Below, one piece after another: positions 41,608 through 50,262 of a stretch of 64,000 nucleotides of DNA. The stretch's first letter is position 1. The number at the start of each line of letters is the position of its first letter. Source of the stretch: Stigmatella erecta (GTDB lineage Bacteria; Myxococcota; Myxococcia; Myxococcales; Myxococcaceae); the NCBI RefSeq assembly GCF_900111745.1, contig NZ_FOIJ01000005.1:62001-126000 (forward strand), given 5' to 3'. The notes beneath the pieces are model-generated. The model was given only the letters and a program-made list of their open reading frames with translations. It was not told the DNA's origin and searched no databases. The position numbers and the translations under genes are program-made.

Positions 41608-44028
41608 ATGAACTCCAGCCCTTCCAACCGCTCGTCCGTGGTCATCGCGGAGCTGGGGCCGACGAACACCGGGAAGACCCACCGGGCCATCGAGCGCATG
41701 CTCGAGCACGACACGGGCATCATCGGACTGCCGCTGCGCTTGCTTGCCCGTGAAGTCTACGACCGGGTGACCGCCCGGGTGGGCGAAGGGCGGGTCGCGC
41801 TGATGACGGGGGAGGAGAAGCGGCTGCCCCCCCGGCCTGACTATTGGATCTGCACGGTCGAGGCGATGCCGATGGATCGCCCCGCCGACTTCCTCGCGGT
41901 GGATGAGATTCAGCTCGCCGCCCACCGCGAGCGCGGGCACGTCTTCACGGACCGGCTGCTGCATGCGCGGGGGCGCCGGGAGACGTGGTTCCTGGGCGCG
42001 GACACGATGCGGCCCATGGTCCAGTCGCTCATCCCGCAGGCGTCGGTGAAGCGCGCCACCCGCTTGTCCCAGCTTCGCTACGCCGGAAGCCGCTCCCTGA
42101 AGAGCCTCCCCCCGCGCTCGGCCGTGGTCGCGTTCTCCGCGGACCGCGTGTACGAGCTGGCCGAGATGCTGCGCCGCCTCCGGGGCGGGGTGGCCGTGGT
42201 GCTGGGCGCGCTCTCCCCCCGGACGCGCAATGCCCAGGTGGCGATGTACCAGTCCGGGGAGGTGCAGTACCTGGTGGCCACCGATGCCATCGGCATGGGG
42301 CTGAACCTCGACCTCAACCACGTGGCCTTCGCGGCGCTCTCCAAGTACGACGGCGCCGAGCAGCGCGAGCTGTTCCCGGACGAGCTGGCCCAGATCGCGG
42401 GCCGCGCGGGGCGTCACCTGAACGACGGCAGCTTCGGGACGCTGAACATGCTGCCCGAGCTGTCCCCGCGGATCGTCTCGGCCATCGAGTCCCACCGGTT
42501 TCCGCCGGTGCGAAGCCTCATCTGGCGCAACGCCTCGCTCGACTTCTCGAACCCGGAGGCCCTGCTGGATTCGCTGTCGCGGGCGCCGCGCCACAGTGCC
42601 TTCATCCGGGTGGAGCGCGCGGACGACTTCGATGCACTCAAGGAACTCTCGCACGTTCCCGCCATCCGGGATGTGGCCACGAGCCAGCCCATGGTCGAGT
42701 TGCTGTGGCAGGTCTGCCAGATTCCGGATTTCCGCAAGGGGCTCTTCGGACAGCATGTCGCGCTGCTGCGGGAGACCTTCCTCCAGCTCTGCGATGGCGA
42801 CGGGAGGCTGGACCCGGTCTGGCTGGGCAGGCAGGTGTCGCCGCTCGATGATGTCTCCGGAGACATCCACACCCTGATGGACCGGCTGGCGGCCATCCGC
42901 ATCTGGACGTACATCAGCCACCGGTCCGGCTGGCTGCACGAGGCGGAGCAGTGGCAGGAGCGCACCCGGCGCATCGAGGACGCGCTGGGCGATGCCCTGC
43001 ATGAGCGGCTCGTGGAGCGCTTCGTGCAGCGGGCCGCCCGGAGAAGCTCCCGCCGGTTCGTGAGGCCCTCCGCCCCGTCCGCCGCGGGTTCGGACAGCCC
43101 CTTCGCCAAGCTGGGGCTGCTGCTGGGAGAAGTCCCGGGCGCGGAAGGGGGCGGGCTGACCGAGGAGCAGTTCGTTCAGCGGGTGGTCGATGCGACGCAT
43201 GACGCCTTCCAGGCGGATGCGTCCGGAATCATCTCCTTCGAAGGGCAGCCGCTGGCCCGGCTGGTGCGGGGCAAGGACCTGCGCTCACCGCAGGTCGCGC
43301 TGGGGGAGCCGGAGGTCTGGACCGGAGGGGCCCGGCGGCAGCTGGAGCGCCGGCTGGTGGCGCTCGCGAGGGATCTGGTCACCGAGGCCATGGGAGGCTT
43401 CCCCGCCGAGGCGCTCACCGGGACGGGCCGCTCCGCGGCGATGCGAGGCCTCTCCTACCGCCTGGCGGAGGGGCTGGGCGTGATTTCCCTGAGTGAGGCG
43501 CGCGAGCAGTGGCGGCTGATGGACCTGGAGGCGCGGGAGCGTCTGAGGGCGCTGGGCGCCCGCGAGGGACAGCGCTTCTTCTACGTCGGCGAGGCGCTTG
43601 CCCCGCATGCGCTGGACCGGCGCTGCCTGCTGACGGCGCTGTTTCATCAAACCCCTGTGCCCAAGGGCGTTCCCCGGGAGCCGGTGCTCGCGGCTGCGGA
43701 GCTGGGCGGCTGGGATGCGCGGGTCCTCGGCTATGAAGTGCTGGGCACCGTGGCGCTGCGGATCGACATCCTGGAGCGGCTCAGCGAGTCGCTGCGCCAC
43801 CCCCAGGGCGCCCATCAAGCGCAGGCGCTCCTGCAGGAGCTGCGTCTGGAGGGCGGTCTCCGCGCGCGGGTGCTGCGGGAGCTCGGAGGTTCCCCGGGAG
43901 GCGCGTCCTCGAAGCGGCGGCGCCGGAGGCGGGGGCGGAAGCCGCAGGCCACGGCTCCGGACAAGCGGGGAGCCCCGGGACACCCGGCCCCGCCCAGCGG
44001 AAGCGGGGGGGGCGAGCGGGGCGTCTGA
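41608..44028 (+). CDS. Suv3-like DExH RNA helicase
   Basis: 806 residues from ATG 41608 (GGAGG and TTAGG upstream). Walker A GPTNTGKT (17-24) and the DEIQ box (99-102) match the Suv3 group of superfamily 2 helicases, which use GPTNSGKT and DEIQ. The second RecA lobe holds YLVATDAIGMGLNLD and QIAGRAGRH. A helical C-terminal half follows, ending in a basic tail (SKRRRRRRGRKPQ) that could bind RNA. Suv3 partners with exoribonucleases in mitochondria; the bacterial role is unproven. Downstream of the roadblock gene by 93 bases, with a small perfect hairpin (41563-41580) between. Confidence 0.88.
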   Translation: MNSSPSNRSSVVIAELGPTNTGKTHRAIERMLEHDTGIIGLPLRLLAREVYDRVTARVGEGRVALMTGEEKRLPPRPDYWICTVEAMPMDRPADFLAVDEIQLAAHRERGHVFTDRLLHARGRRETWFLGADTMRPMVQSLIPQASVKRATRLSQLRYAGSRSLKSLPPRSAVVAFSADRVYELAEMLRRLRGGVAVVLGALSPRTRNAQVAMYQSGEVQYLVATDAIGMGLNLDLNHVAFAALSKYDGAEQRELFPDELAQIAGRAGRHLNDGSFGTLNMLPELSPRIVSAIESHRFPPVRSLIWRNASLDFSNPEALLDSLSRAPRHSAFIRVERADDFDALKELSHVPAIRDVATSQPMVELLWQVCQIPDFRKGLFGQHVALLRETFLQLCDGDGRLDPVWLGRQVSPLDDVSGDIHTLMDRLAAIRIWTYISHRSGWLHEAEQWQERTRRIEDALGDALHERLVERFVQRAARRSSRRFVRPSAPSAAGSDSPFAKLGLLLGEVPGAEGGGLTEEQFVQRVVDATHDAFQADASGIISFEGQPLARLVRGKDLRSPQVALGEPEVWTGGARRQLERRLVALARDLVTEAMGGFPAEALTGTGRSAAMRGLSYRLAEGLGVISLSEAREQWRLMDLEARERLRALGAREGQRFFYVGEALAPHALDRRCLLTALFHQTPVPKGVPREPVLAAAELGGWDARVLGYEVLGTVALRIDILERLSESLRHPQGAHQAQALLQELRLEGGLRARVLRELGGSPGGASSKRRRRRRGRKPQATAPDKRGAPGHPAPPSGSGGGERGV

Positions 44029-44051
44029 GCCCGGCGCGCGCTGCTTCCAGG

Positions 44052-44894
44052 CTACGGGTGTGCCCAGTCCAGGGCCGTGCCGCACCGCTTGCAGAAGCGG
44101 GCATCCAGATCATGGCCCTGGGCGCCGCAGCCCGGACAGGCCTGGGTGTCGGGGCGCTGGCGCGTGGCGGCCGCCAGCTCCACGGACACGATGCCCGTGG
44201 GCACCGCGATGATGCCGTAGCCCATGATCATCAACACCGAGGCGATGAGCTGGCCATAGACCGTCTTCGGGGTGATGTCGCCGAAGCCCACCGTCGTCAT
44301 CGTCACGATGGCCCAGTACATGGAGCGGGGAATGTTGTCGAAGCCGTTCTCCTCGCCCTCCACCATGTACATCACCGCGCCCATGATGACGTCGATGGTC
44401 AGCACCGTGCCCAGGAAGACGATGATCTTCGGCCGGCTGGCCCGCAGGGCCGTCAGCAGCACCTCCGCCTGGCCCAGCAGGTGCCCCAGCTTGAGGATCC
44501 GGAAGACGCGCAGCAGCCGGAGCACGCGCACCACGAGCAGCGTCTGGGCCCCGGGCAGCAGCACGCTCAGGAAGGAGGGCAGGAGCGCCATCAGGTCCAC
44601 GATGCCGAAGAAGCTGCGCGCGTAGTCCAGCGGCCTTCGCACCGCGACGAGCCGCAGCACGTACTCCACCGCGAAGAGCAGGGTGAACACCCACTCGGCC
44701 AGGTGCAGCACGGGGCCAAAGCGGGTGCGCACCTCCGCGACGCTCTCCAGCATCACCGCCAGCACGCTCAACACGATGGCGCACAGGAGGGCCACATCGA
44801 ACGCCTTGCCCGCGGGGGTGTCGGCCTCGAAGATGAGGGTATGCAGGCGGGCGCGGAGTCCACTCTCGGGACTCTGTTCGGAGGACCGGTTCAC
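44052..44894 (-). CDS. voltage-gated-type potassium channel with C-terminal zinc ribbon
   Basis: 280 residues. S1-S4 lie at ~30-145, with a charged S4 (VVRVLRLLRVFRILKL). A pore helix and the K+ filter TVGFGD follow (~200), then S6. The C-terminal tail has CPGCGAQG and CKRCG, a zinc-ribbon pair not found in standard Kv channels. It sits in the inner membrane and should pass K+; the ribbon may sense redox or metals. Convergent with the helicase gene, divergent from a lipoprotein gene. Confidence 0.9.
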   Translation of the reverse strand: MNRSSEQSPESGLRARLHTLIFEADTPAGKAFDVALLCAIVLSVLAVMLESVAEVRTRFGPVLHLAEWVFTLLFAVEYVLRLVAVRRPLDYARSFFGIVDLMALLPSFLSVLLPGAQTLLVVRVLRLLRVFRILKLGHLLGQAEVLLTALRASRPKIIVFLGTVLTIDVIMGAVMYMVEGEENGFDNIPRSMYWAIVTMTTVGFGDITPKTVYGQLIASVLMIMGYGIIAVPTGIVSVELAAATRQRPDTQACPGCGAQGHDLDARFCKRCGTALDWAHP

Positions 44895-44989
44895 GGCCGC
44901 GCAGCTTAGTCCGGCTTTCGAGGACCGCTGCTCCCTACGAACGGGCGGCTCTGTTACCGTGGGCGCCGAAGCCGACAGGCGGGATCCCC

Positions 44990-46123
44990 ATGAAATCTTC
45001 AGCGATTTGTCTTTTGGCCTTGTCCCTCGTGACGGCGGCCTGTGACCCGAAAACGGACAAGAAGACCGTCAGCGGGCAGTCGGCGGCTCCAGACGCCCCT
45101 CAGGGCGCCGGCGGAGGGGACCTGGAGCCGGCTCAGGCCCTGGCCCGGGCGGCCCCGGACGGCAAGCTCGTCACGCACAAGCTGCTGGATGACAAATACC
45201 TGGAGATGGCCTCGTTGCCCCTGCCGGACAACTGGATCGTGAACCATGGCAAGGCGTTCATGAGTGGTCCCGGGAACGTCCATGTCTACATGTTCCCGCT
45301 CAAGACCTTCATGCATTCCAATGACGCGATGATGCAGCAGCTGTACGCGCAGTCCGGCAACACGATGCGGCCGTTCACCTCCATCGACAAGGTCATCCAG
45401 CAGGACCTGGTGCCGGTGGCGAAGAAGGAGGGCGCCAAGCTGGTGAAGCAGTACGATGCGCCGCAGATCGCCGCCTCCGACAAGAGCTTCTCGGACCTCC
45501 TGTACAAGGTAGGTCCCATGCGGCAGGTCTTCCACGCCCAGGTGACCGAGTGGACCGATAAAAAGGGAAACCCCTACATGATCGTCGTTCACCTGAACGC
45601 GACCGATCTGGGGAACATGGTCAGCTGGAGCTATTCCTGCCACGCGCTCGATGCGCCGAAAGAGCGGTACGAGCAGAGCAAGAAGATCGTCCTCAACGCC
45701 CTGGCCAACATCCGTTACAGCGCGCAGTACGTGCAGGCGTACAACCAGAACGAGATGGCGAAGGAGCGGACCAGCTGGGCCGCGCACAACCAGCGCATGC
45801 AGGCCAACAAAGAGGCGTTCGAGGCCCAGCAGCGTGCGTTCCGCGAGAAGAACGACGCCATCAACAGCGCGATTGCCTCGTCCTACGCCGAGCGGGATGC
45901 CGCGTCGGACAGGACGCACAACCGGTTCTTGAACTACATCAAGGACGAGAACACGGTCCGGAACCCGGCGGACGGCAAGCGCCACCAGGTCCAGACGGGG
46001 GCCCCTCAATACTGGATGAACGGCAACGGGCAGTACGTGCCGTCGAACAATCCCAATTATGATCCGAACCGGGACCCTGCCCTGAATCACCAGCCGTGGA
46101 CCGAGACGGAAATCGAAGAGTAA
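44990..46123 (+). CDS. lipoprotein of unknown function
   Basis: 377 residues. The leader MKSSAICLLALSLVTAACDPK has the lipobox VTAAC (Cys18). Residues ~80-245 form an exported globular part (DNWIVNHGKAFMSGPGNVHV). Residues ~250-330 are a long charged, Gln/Asn/Ala-rich helix, probably coiled coil (MQANKEAFEAQQRAFREKND). The tail is Asn/Pro-rich (YVPSNNPNYDPNRDP). No domain recognised. Stop-to-stop convergent with the P450 gene, 22 bases apart. Confidence 0.75.
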   Translation: MKSSAICLLALSLVTAACDPKTDKKTVSGQSAAPDAPQGAGGGDLEPAQALARAAPDGKLVTHKLLDDKYLEMASLPLPDNWIVNHGKAFMSGPGNVHVYMFPLKTFMHSNDAMMQQLYAQSGNTMRPFTSIDKVIQQDLVPVAKKEGAKLVKQYDAPQIAASDKSFSDLLYKVGPMRQVFHAQVTEWTDKKGNPYMIVVHLNATDLGNMVSWSYSCHALDAPKERYEQSKKIVLNALANIRYSAQYVQAYNQNEMAKERTSWAAHNQRMQANKEAFEAQQRAFREKNDAINSAIASSYAERDAASDRTHNRFLNYIKDENTVRNPADGKRHQVQTGAPQYWMNGNGQYVPSNNPNYDPNRDPALNHQPWTETEIEE

Positions 46124-46145
46124 CTGGCGCGGACGCCTCCCAGTC

Positions 46146-47336
46146 TCAGGCGGGGATGAACCGGAGGGGCAGGGTGTGCGGGCCCCGGACCGTGATGGCC
46201 TGGCCCCACGTCAGCTCGGCGGGGGTTCGCTGGAAGCCGCTGAAGCGGGAGAGCAGCGCCTCCATGCCGCAGCGGGCCTCCATCCGGGCCAGCTGCGCGC
46301 CAATGCAGAAGTGGGCGCCATGGCCGAAGGAGATGCTGGGCTGATCGCGGTGGAGCTCGAACCGGTCGGGGTGGGGGTACTGGCGCTCGTCCCGGTTGGC
46401 CGAGGAGACGATGGCGAGCACGACCTCACCCTTGGGAATCTTCACCCCGGCGAGCGTCACGTCGGTGGTGACGATGCGCACCAGCGCCTGGACGGGAGAG
46501 TCGTAGCGCAGCATCTCCTCGATGAACTTGGGCACCAGCGTGGGGTTCGCGCGCAGCCGCGCGTACTCCTCGGGGTGGTCCGCCAGGAAGAGCAGGGAGT
46601 TGGCCAGCAGGTGGACCGTCGTCTCCAGGCCCGCGATGAGCAGGAGCACCAGGAAGTCGATGATCTCCCGGTCCGTCAAGGACTGGCCGTCCGCCTCCGC
46701 TCGGACCAGGTCACTGACCAGGTCATCGGCGGGCGTGCGGCGGCGGGCCGCGATGACCTCGGAGAGGTAGCCCGTCAGGTCCGCGATGGCGGTGAGCGTG
46801 CGCTCGGCGTGCTGAGGGGTCAGGGGCTCGGGCGTGACGCTGGCGATGTCATCCGACCATCCCTTGAACCGGTGATGGAAGGAGACATCCAGCCCGAGCA
46901 GCTCGCCGATGACGAACGCGGGCAGGGGCATGGCGAACAGGGAGACGAAGTCCCCCTCGCCCTTCTGCGCCAGGCCGTCCGCGAGCTGCAGGGAAAGCTT
47001 CCGGATGCGGGCCTCCATCCGCTGGATGGCGCTGGCATTGAAGGCCCGGCTCACCAGGGTCCGCATCCGGGTGTGCTTCGTCCCGTCCGAGGTGATCATC
47101 GAGTTGGCCAAGGGGTTGTACCCCACCCATGCCGGTTGCCACGCGGTCTTGAAGCCCTCGGAGGAGAACAGCAGCGGGTTCTTGATGACGAAGGCCACGT
47201 CCTCGTACCGGGAGATGGCCCAGAACCCGGCAGGCTCGACCTGGATGACGGGAGTCTCGCGGCGCATCTGGGCATAGCCAGGATGCGGGTTGGCCCGGAA
47301 CTCCGGAGACAGGATGTTCACGCGTTGAGAGGTCAT
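46146..47336 (-). CDS. cytochrome P450
   Basis: 396 residues, normal for a soluble bacterial class I P450. I-helix LLIAGLETTVH, K-helix EEMLRY, and heme loop FGHGAHFCIG (Cys ~346). The oxygen-activation Thr is present (ETT). Substrate unknown; no ferredoxin or biosynthetic cluster is adjacent. Upstream, a TAAAAT -10-like hexamer lies only six bases before the ATG, no ribosome site is visible, and an inverted repeat sits at 47364-47380. This fits a repressed promoter and a leaderless message. Confidence 0.93.
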   Translation of the reverse strand: MTSQRVNILSPEFRANPHPGYAQMRRETPVIQVEPAGFWAISRYEDVAFVIKNPLLFSSEGFKTAWQPAWVGYNPLANSMITSDGTKHTRMRTLVSRAFNASAIQRMEARIRKLSLQLADGLAQKGEGDFVSLFAMPLPAFVIGELLGLDVSFHHRFKGWSDDIASVTPEPLTPQHAERTLTAIADLTGYLSEVIAARRRTPADDLVSDLVRAEADGQSLTDREIIDFLVLLLIAGLETTVHLLANSLLFLADHPEEYARLRANPTLVPKFIEEMLRYDSPVQALVRIVTTDVTLAGVKIPKGEVVLAIVSSANRDERQYPHPDRFELHRDQPSISFGHGAHFCIGAQLARMEARCGMEALLSRFSGFQRTPAELTWGQAITVRGPHTLPLRFIPA

Positions 47337-47363
47337 GGGGGCATTTTAACAGAGTATGAAAGC

Positions 47364-47380
47364 GTTCACGAGGAGTGAAC
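47364..47380. promoter_or_regulatory. candidate operator upstream of the P450 gene
   Basis: GTTCAC-GAGGA-GTGAAC, a perfect 6-bp inverted repeat 28 bases before the P450 start, overlapping the expected -35 region. TetR-like size; the regulator is unknown. Confidence 0.45.
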
Positions 47381-47465
47381 CTGTCTGCGTGCTCCCCTGC
47401 GGCCAAGCTTGAGCGAGAGCCAAGGACGGCTGTGGCACGGGCGTATGCCTCGGAAACAGCCGCTG

Positions 47466-48311
47466 TTAGCCCTTCGGCAAGCCGTCGTGGGCGAGTGAGA
47501 GCGCAAGCTCGCGCCAGGGTTTCATCTCCTCACGTCTGGCGGCGAGGGTCTGCTCCAACTGCTCCACGGCGTCCCTCCCTGCGGTGAAGCGCAGGGGCGG
47601 CTTCTGCGCGGCAGCCAGGGTCAGGAACGCCTGGGCCAGCTTGCGAGGATCTCCCTCTTGGTGGCCATTCATGGCCCGGGAGCCCCGGCGCATCGCACCC
47701 GCCGTCGCGTCGTAGTCGCCGATGACCTTCCTCGCGTAGACGGCGGAGTTGTCCGTCAGGAACTCGGTGCGGAAGTAGCCCGGCTCGACGATCGTCACCT
47801 TGATTCCCAGCGGGGCGGCTTCGTGCGCGAGGCTCTCGCTCAAGCCCTCCACGGCGAACTTGGTCGCGCAATAGCTCGAGGCACCGGGGTAGCCGGCGAA
47901 GCCCGCCGACGAGGACACGTTGAAGATGTGGCCTGACTTCTGGGCACGCATCACCGGCAGCACCGCGCGCGTCACGGCAGCGAGGCCGAGCACGTTGGCC
48001 GCGAACTGCGCGGCGAGCTCCTCGGCGCTGCACTCCTCCACCGCTCCGACCAGCCCGTACCCGGCATTGTTGACGAGGACGTCGATGCGGCCGAACTTCC
48101 CGAGGGCCGCCCGTACGGCGTCCTCAGGCTGTCCCGGCTGGGTGACATCCAACGGGGTGACGAGGAGCCGGTCCGAGGTTCCCAGCGCCTTGACGACGGC
48201 CTCGGCCTTGCGGCCCGTGGCCACCACCGAGTCACCGGCTGCCAGCACCGCCCGGGCGAGTTCGGCGCCGATGCCCCGCGTTGCTCCCGTGATGAACCAG
48301 ACTTTCGACAT
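47466..48311 (-). CDS. short-chain dehydrogenase/reductase
   Basis: 281 residues. Cofactor loop TGATRGIGAELA near the start, then DVLVNNAGYG, FNVSSSAGFAG, and YCATKFAVEG with the Tyr/Lys pair. A typical classical SDR of the oxidoreductase group often found next to LysR genes. AAGGAG eight bases before the ATG at 48311 fixes the start. Divergent from a LysR-type regulator, which is its likely controller. Substrate unknown. Confidence 0.92.
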   Translation of the reverse strand: MSKVWFITGATRGIGAELARAVLAAGDSVVATGRKAEAVVKALGTSDRLLVTPLDVTQPGQPEDAVRAALGKFGRIDVLVNNAGYGLVGAVEECSAEELAAQFAANVLGLAAVTRAVLPVMRAQKSGHIFNVSSSAGFAGYPGASSYCATKFAVEGLSESLAHEAAPLGIKVTIVEPGYFRTEFLTDNSAVYARKVIGDYDATAGAMRRGSRAMNGHQEGDPRKLAQAFLTLAAAQKPPLRFTAGRDAVEQLEQTLAARREEMKPWRELALSLAHDGLPKG

Positions 48312-48407
48312 GTGGCGTTCTCCTTGGGCGGAGCCTTCAGTGGCCCGCGCCAGTTCAGATAGCGCCCTGGGGAGGGAAGGATTAGAGCCCGTCCACGGCT
48401 TGGACTT

Positions 48408-48422
48408 ATGAACCGGGTGCAT
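48408..48422. promoter_or_regulatory. candidate LysR-type (T-N11-A) box
   Basis: ATGAACCGGGTGCAT is an interrupted palindrome (ATG-x-ACC-G-GGT-x-CAT) containing T-N11-A. It abuts the LysR gene start in the divergent SDR/LysR region, so it could mediate autorepression. Confidence 0.4.
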
Positions 48423-48424
48423 GA

Positions 48425-49324
48425 ATGAGGCGGAATGATTTGCTGGACCTGTCGGCGTTCGCCGCAGTGGCGGCCGAGGGCAGCTTCACCCGGGCGGCCA
48501 TCAAGCTGGGCATGTCTCAGTCCGCGCTCAGCCACGCCATGAAGGCCCTGGAGCAGCGGCTCGGCGTGCGGCTGCTGTCACGGACCACCCGCAGCGTGGC
48601 GGCCACGGCGGCGGGGGAGGAGCTGCTCAAGACACTGCGCCCCGCGCTCGAGGGCATCGACGCCGGCCTGGCCCAGCTGGGCACGAAGCGGGCCGTGCCC
48701 GCGGGCAAGGTCCGCCTCACCATGACCAAGCAGGCCGCCCGGTCCGTGATTCAGCCGATGCTGCCCGGCTTCCTGGCCGCCTATCCCGACATCCAGGTGG
48801 AGGTCTTCGTCGATGATCGCTTCACCGACATCGTCACGGGCCGGTTCGACGCGGGCATCCGCTTCGGCCAGAAGGTGGCCAAGGACATGGTCTCGGTCCG
48901 CGTGGGCCCGGACCTCCGGGCCGCGGTGGTCGCCTCCCCCGCCTATCTGGCCCAGCGGCCCGCGCCGCGAACCCCCCGCGACCTGATCCACCATCGCTGC
49001 ATCAACTACCGCATGGCCCGCACCGGGGGGCTCTACGCGTGGGAGTTCAGGGACAAGGGCCGCCGCTTCGAGGTCCGCGTCGAGGGCTCGCTGGTGTTCA
49101 ACGATGGCGATTTGATCGAGGCGGCGGCCGAGAGCGGCCAGGGCATCGCCTACATCTGGGAGGATCAGGCCGCCCCGTACCTGGCCCGTGGCCGGTTGGT
49201 GCGTCTGCTGGAGGCGTGGTGCCCGCCCATCCCAGGGTACTGTCTCTACTACCCCAGCCGGCGCCAGATGCCACCGGCCCTGGCGGCCTTCCTTCAGGCC
49301 CTGCGCTCCCCCAAGCCTGCGTGA
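48425..49324 (+). CDS. LysR-type transcriptional regulator
   Basis: 299 residues. Winged helix-turn-helix at ~1-65 (LSAFAAVAAEGSFTRAAIKL, then MSQSALSHAMKALEQRLG). Periplasmic-binding-like effector domain ~90-295 (RFDAGIRFGQKVAKDMVSV, INYRMARTGGLYAWEF). It belongs to the group that often regulates a divergent oxidoreductase, here the SDR at 47466-48311. Effector unknown. No ribosome site is evident at ATG 48425. Confidence 0.93.
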   Translation: MRRNDLLDLSAFAAVAAEGSFTRAAIKLGMSQSALSHAMKALEQRLGVRLLSRTTRSVAATAAGEELLKTLRPALEGIDAGLAQLGTKRAVPAGKVRLTMTKQAARSVIQPMLPGFLAAYPDIQVEVFVDDRFTDIVTGRFDAGIRFGQKVAKDMVSVRVGPDLRAAVVASPAYLAQRPAPRTPRDLIHHRCINYRMARTGGLYAWEFRDKGRRFEVRVEGSLVFNDGDLIEAAAESGQGIAYIWEDQAAPYLARGRLVRLLEAWCPPIPGYCLYYPSRRQMPPALAAFLQALRSPKPA

Positions 49325-49351
49325 CGTGGGGGAGGCGCGGGCGGCAGGTGC

Positions 49352-50023
49352 CTACGGGGTGGGCGCGGGGCCGAGCGCGCTGCCGGCCTGGTAGAGCGCG
49401 TAGAGGGTGCCCCAGGCCATGGCCAGCAGCACCAGGAAGATGATGATGACGAAGGGCTCGAAGCGGCGCATGGAGCGCTCGCTGGCGAAGATGCCCCAGG
49501 CCATGCCGAAGTTCTGCAGGCCGTTGGCCAGGTGGTACGCGGTGCCCAGCGTGCCCAGGATGTAGACGAAGAGCGTGGGGCCGTGGAAGCGCATCTCCCG
49601 GGCCATGTCCGCGAAGGGCTCCGGGCCGCCGTGGAACAGGTGGGGGCGCAGGAAGGCCAGCCACAGGTGGGCGCCGATGAAGGCCAGCACGCCCGCGGCG
49701 GTGATGCGCTGCAGGATGTACTTGAGGTTGCCGTAGTTGTTGTAGGCCAGGTTGTTGGGCTTGAAGCTGAACAACCGGACGATGCCCCACCCGGTGTGCA
49801 TCAGCAGCGGCACCAGGACGAAGATGAAGGTGAGGACCTGCGTGAACGGGTCTCTCTGCCCGGTGACGGCCGTCTGCCAGGCCTCGGCGCCGGCGAAGGC
49901 GGCGAGGTTGTCCCAGAGGTGGTTGACGACCCAGAAAGACAGGGGAACCACCGCGAGGAACGAGCCCAGGCGGGACTGAAAGAGCGGCGTCTTGCGAGGC
50001 AGGGCTGCGGCTTCGGTGCTCAT
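49352..50023 (-). CDS. sdhC: succinate dehydrogenase cytochrome b558-type membrane subunit
   Basis: 223 residues with five membrane helices, the single-subunit diheme type (SdhC of Bacillus/epsilon-proteobacteria). PLSFWVVNHLWDNLAAF, LMHTGWGIVRLFSFKPNN, IGAHLWLAF and GTAYHLANGLQNF carry the His candidates for two hemes. It anchors SdhAB and passes electrons to quinone. sdhA and sdhB normally follow directly; here the gene is alone, with a LysR gene on the opposite strand downstream. Confidence 0.85.
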   Translation of the reverse strand: MSTEAAALPRKTPLFQSRLGSFLAVVPLSFWVVNHLWDNLAAFAGAEAWQTAVTGQRDPFTQVLTFIFVLVPLLMHTGWGIVRLFSFKPNNLAYNNYGNLKYILQRITAAGVLAFIGAHLWLAFLRPHLFHGGPEPFADMAREMRFHGPTLFVYILGTLGTAYHLANGLQNFGMAWGIFASERSMRRFEPFVIIIFLVLLAMAWGTLYALYQAGSALGPAPTP

Positions 50024-50262
50024 CGGGACTCCGGCAACGCGCGGGCAGTGGGCCCGCAGGGTGGGTCGGGCCGGGGTTTATAGCCTGTCCCTGGCGGACA
50101 GCGAGCAATCCTTTGGGGGGAACGAGGCAGCCGGGGCGCTCGGAAGCATAAGCCGGACCGATGCCTGCCCCTCTGGCCCCTGCCTCCCGGGGGGGGCGGG
50201 GGGCCAGGCCCTTCTTTCCATTGGCGAGCGCCCCGTCCTTGGGCACGCTACAGCCACACGCT

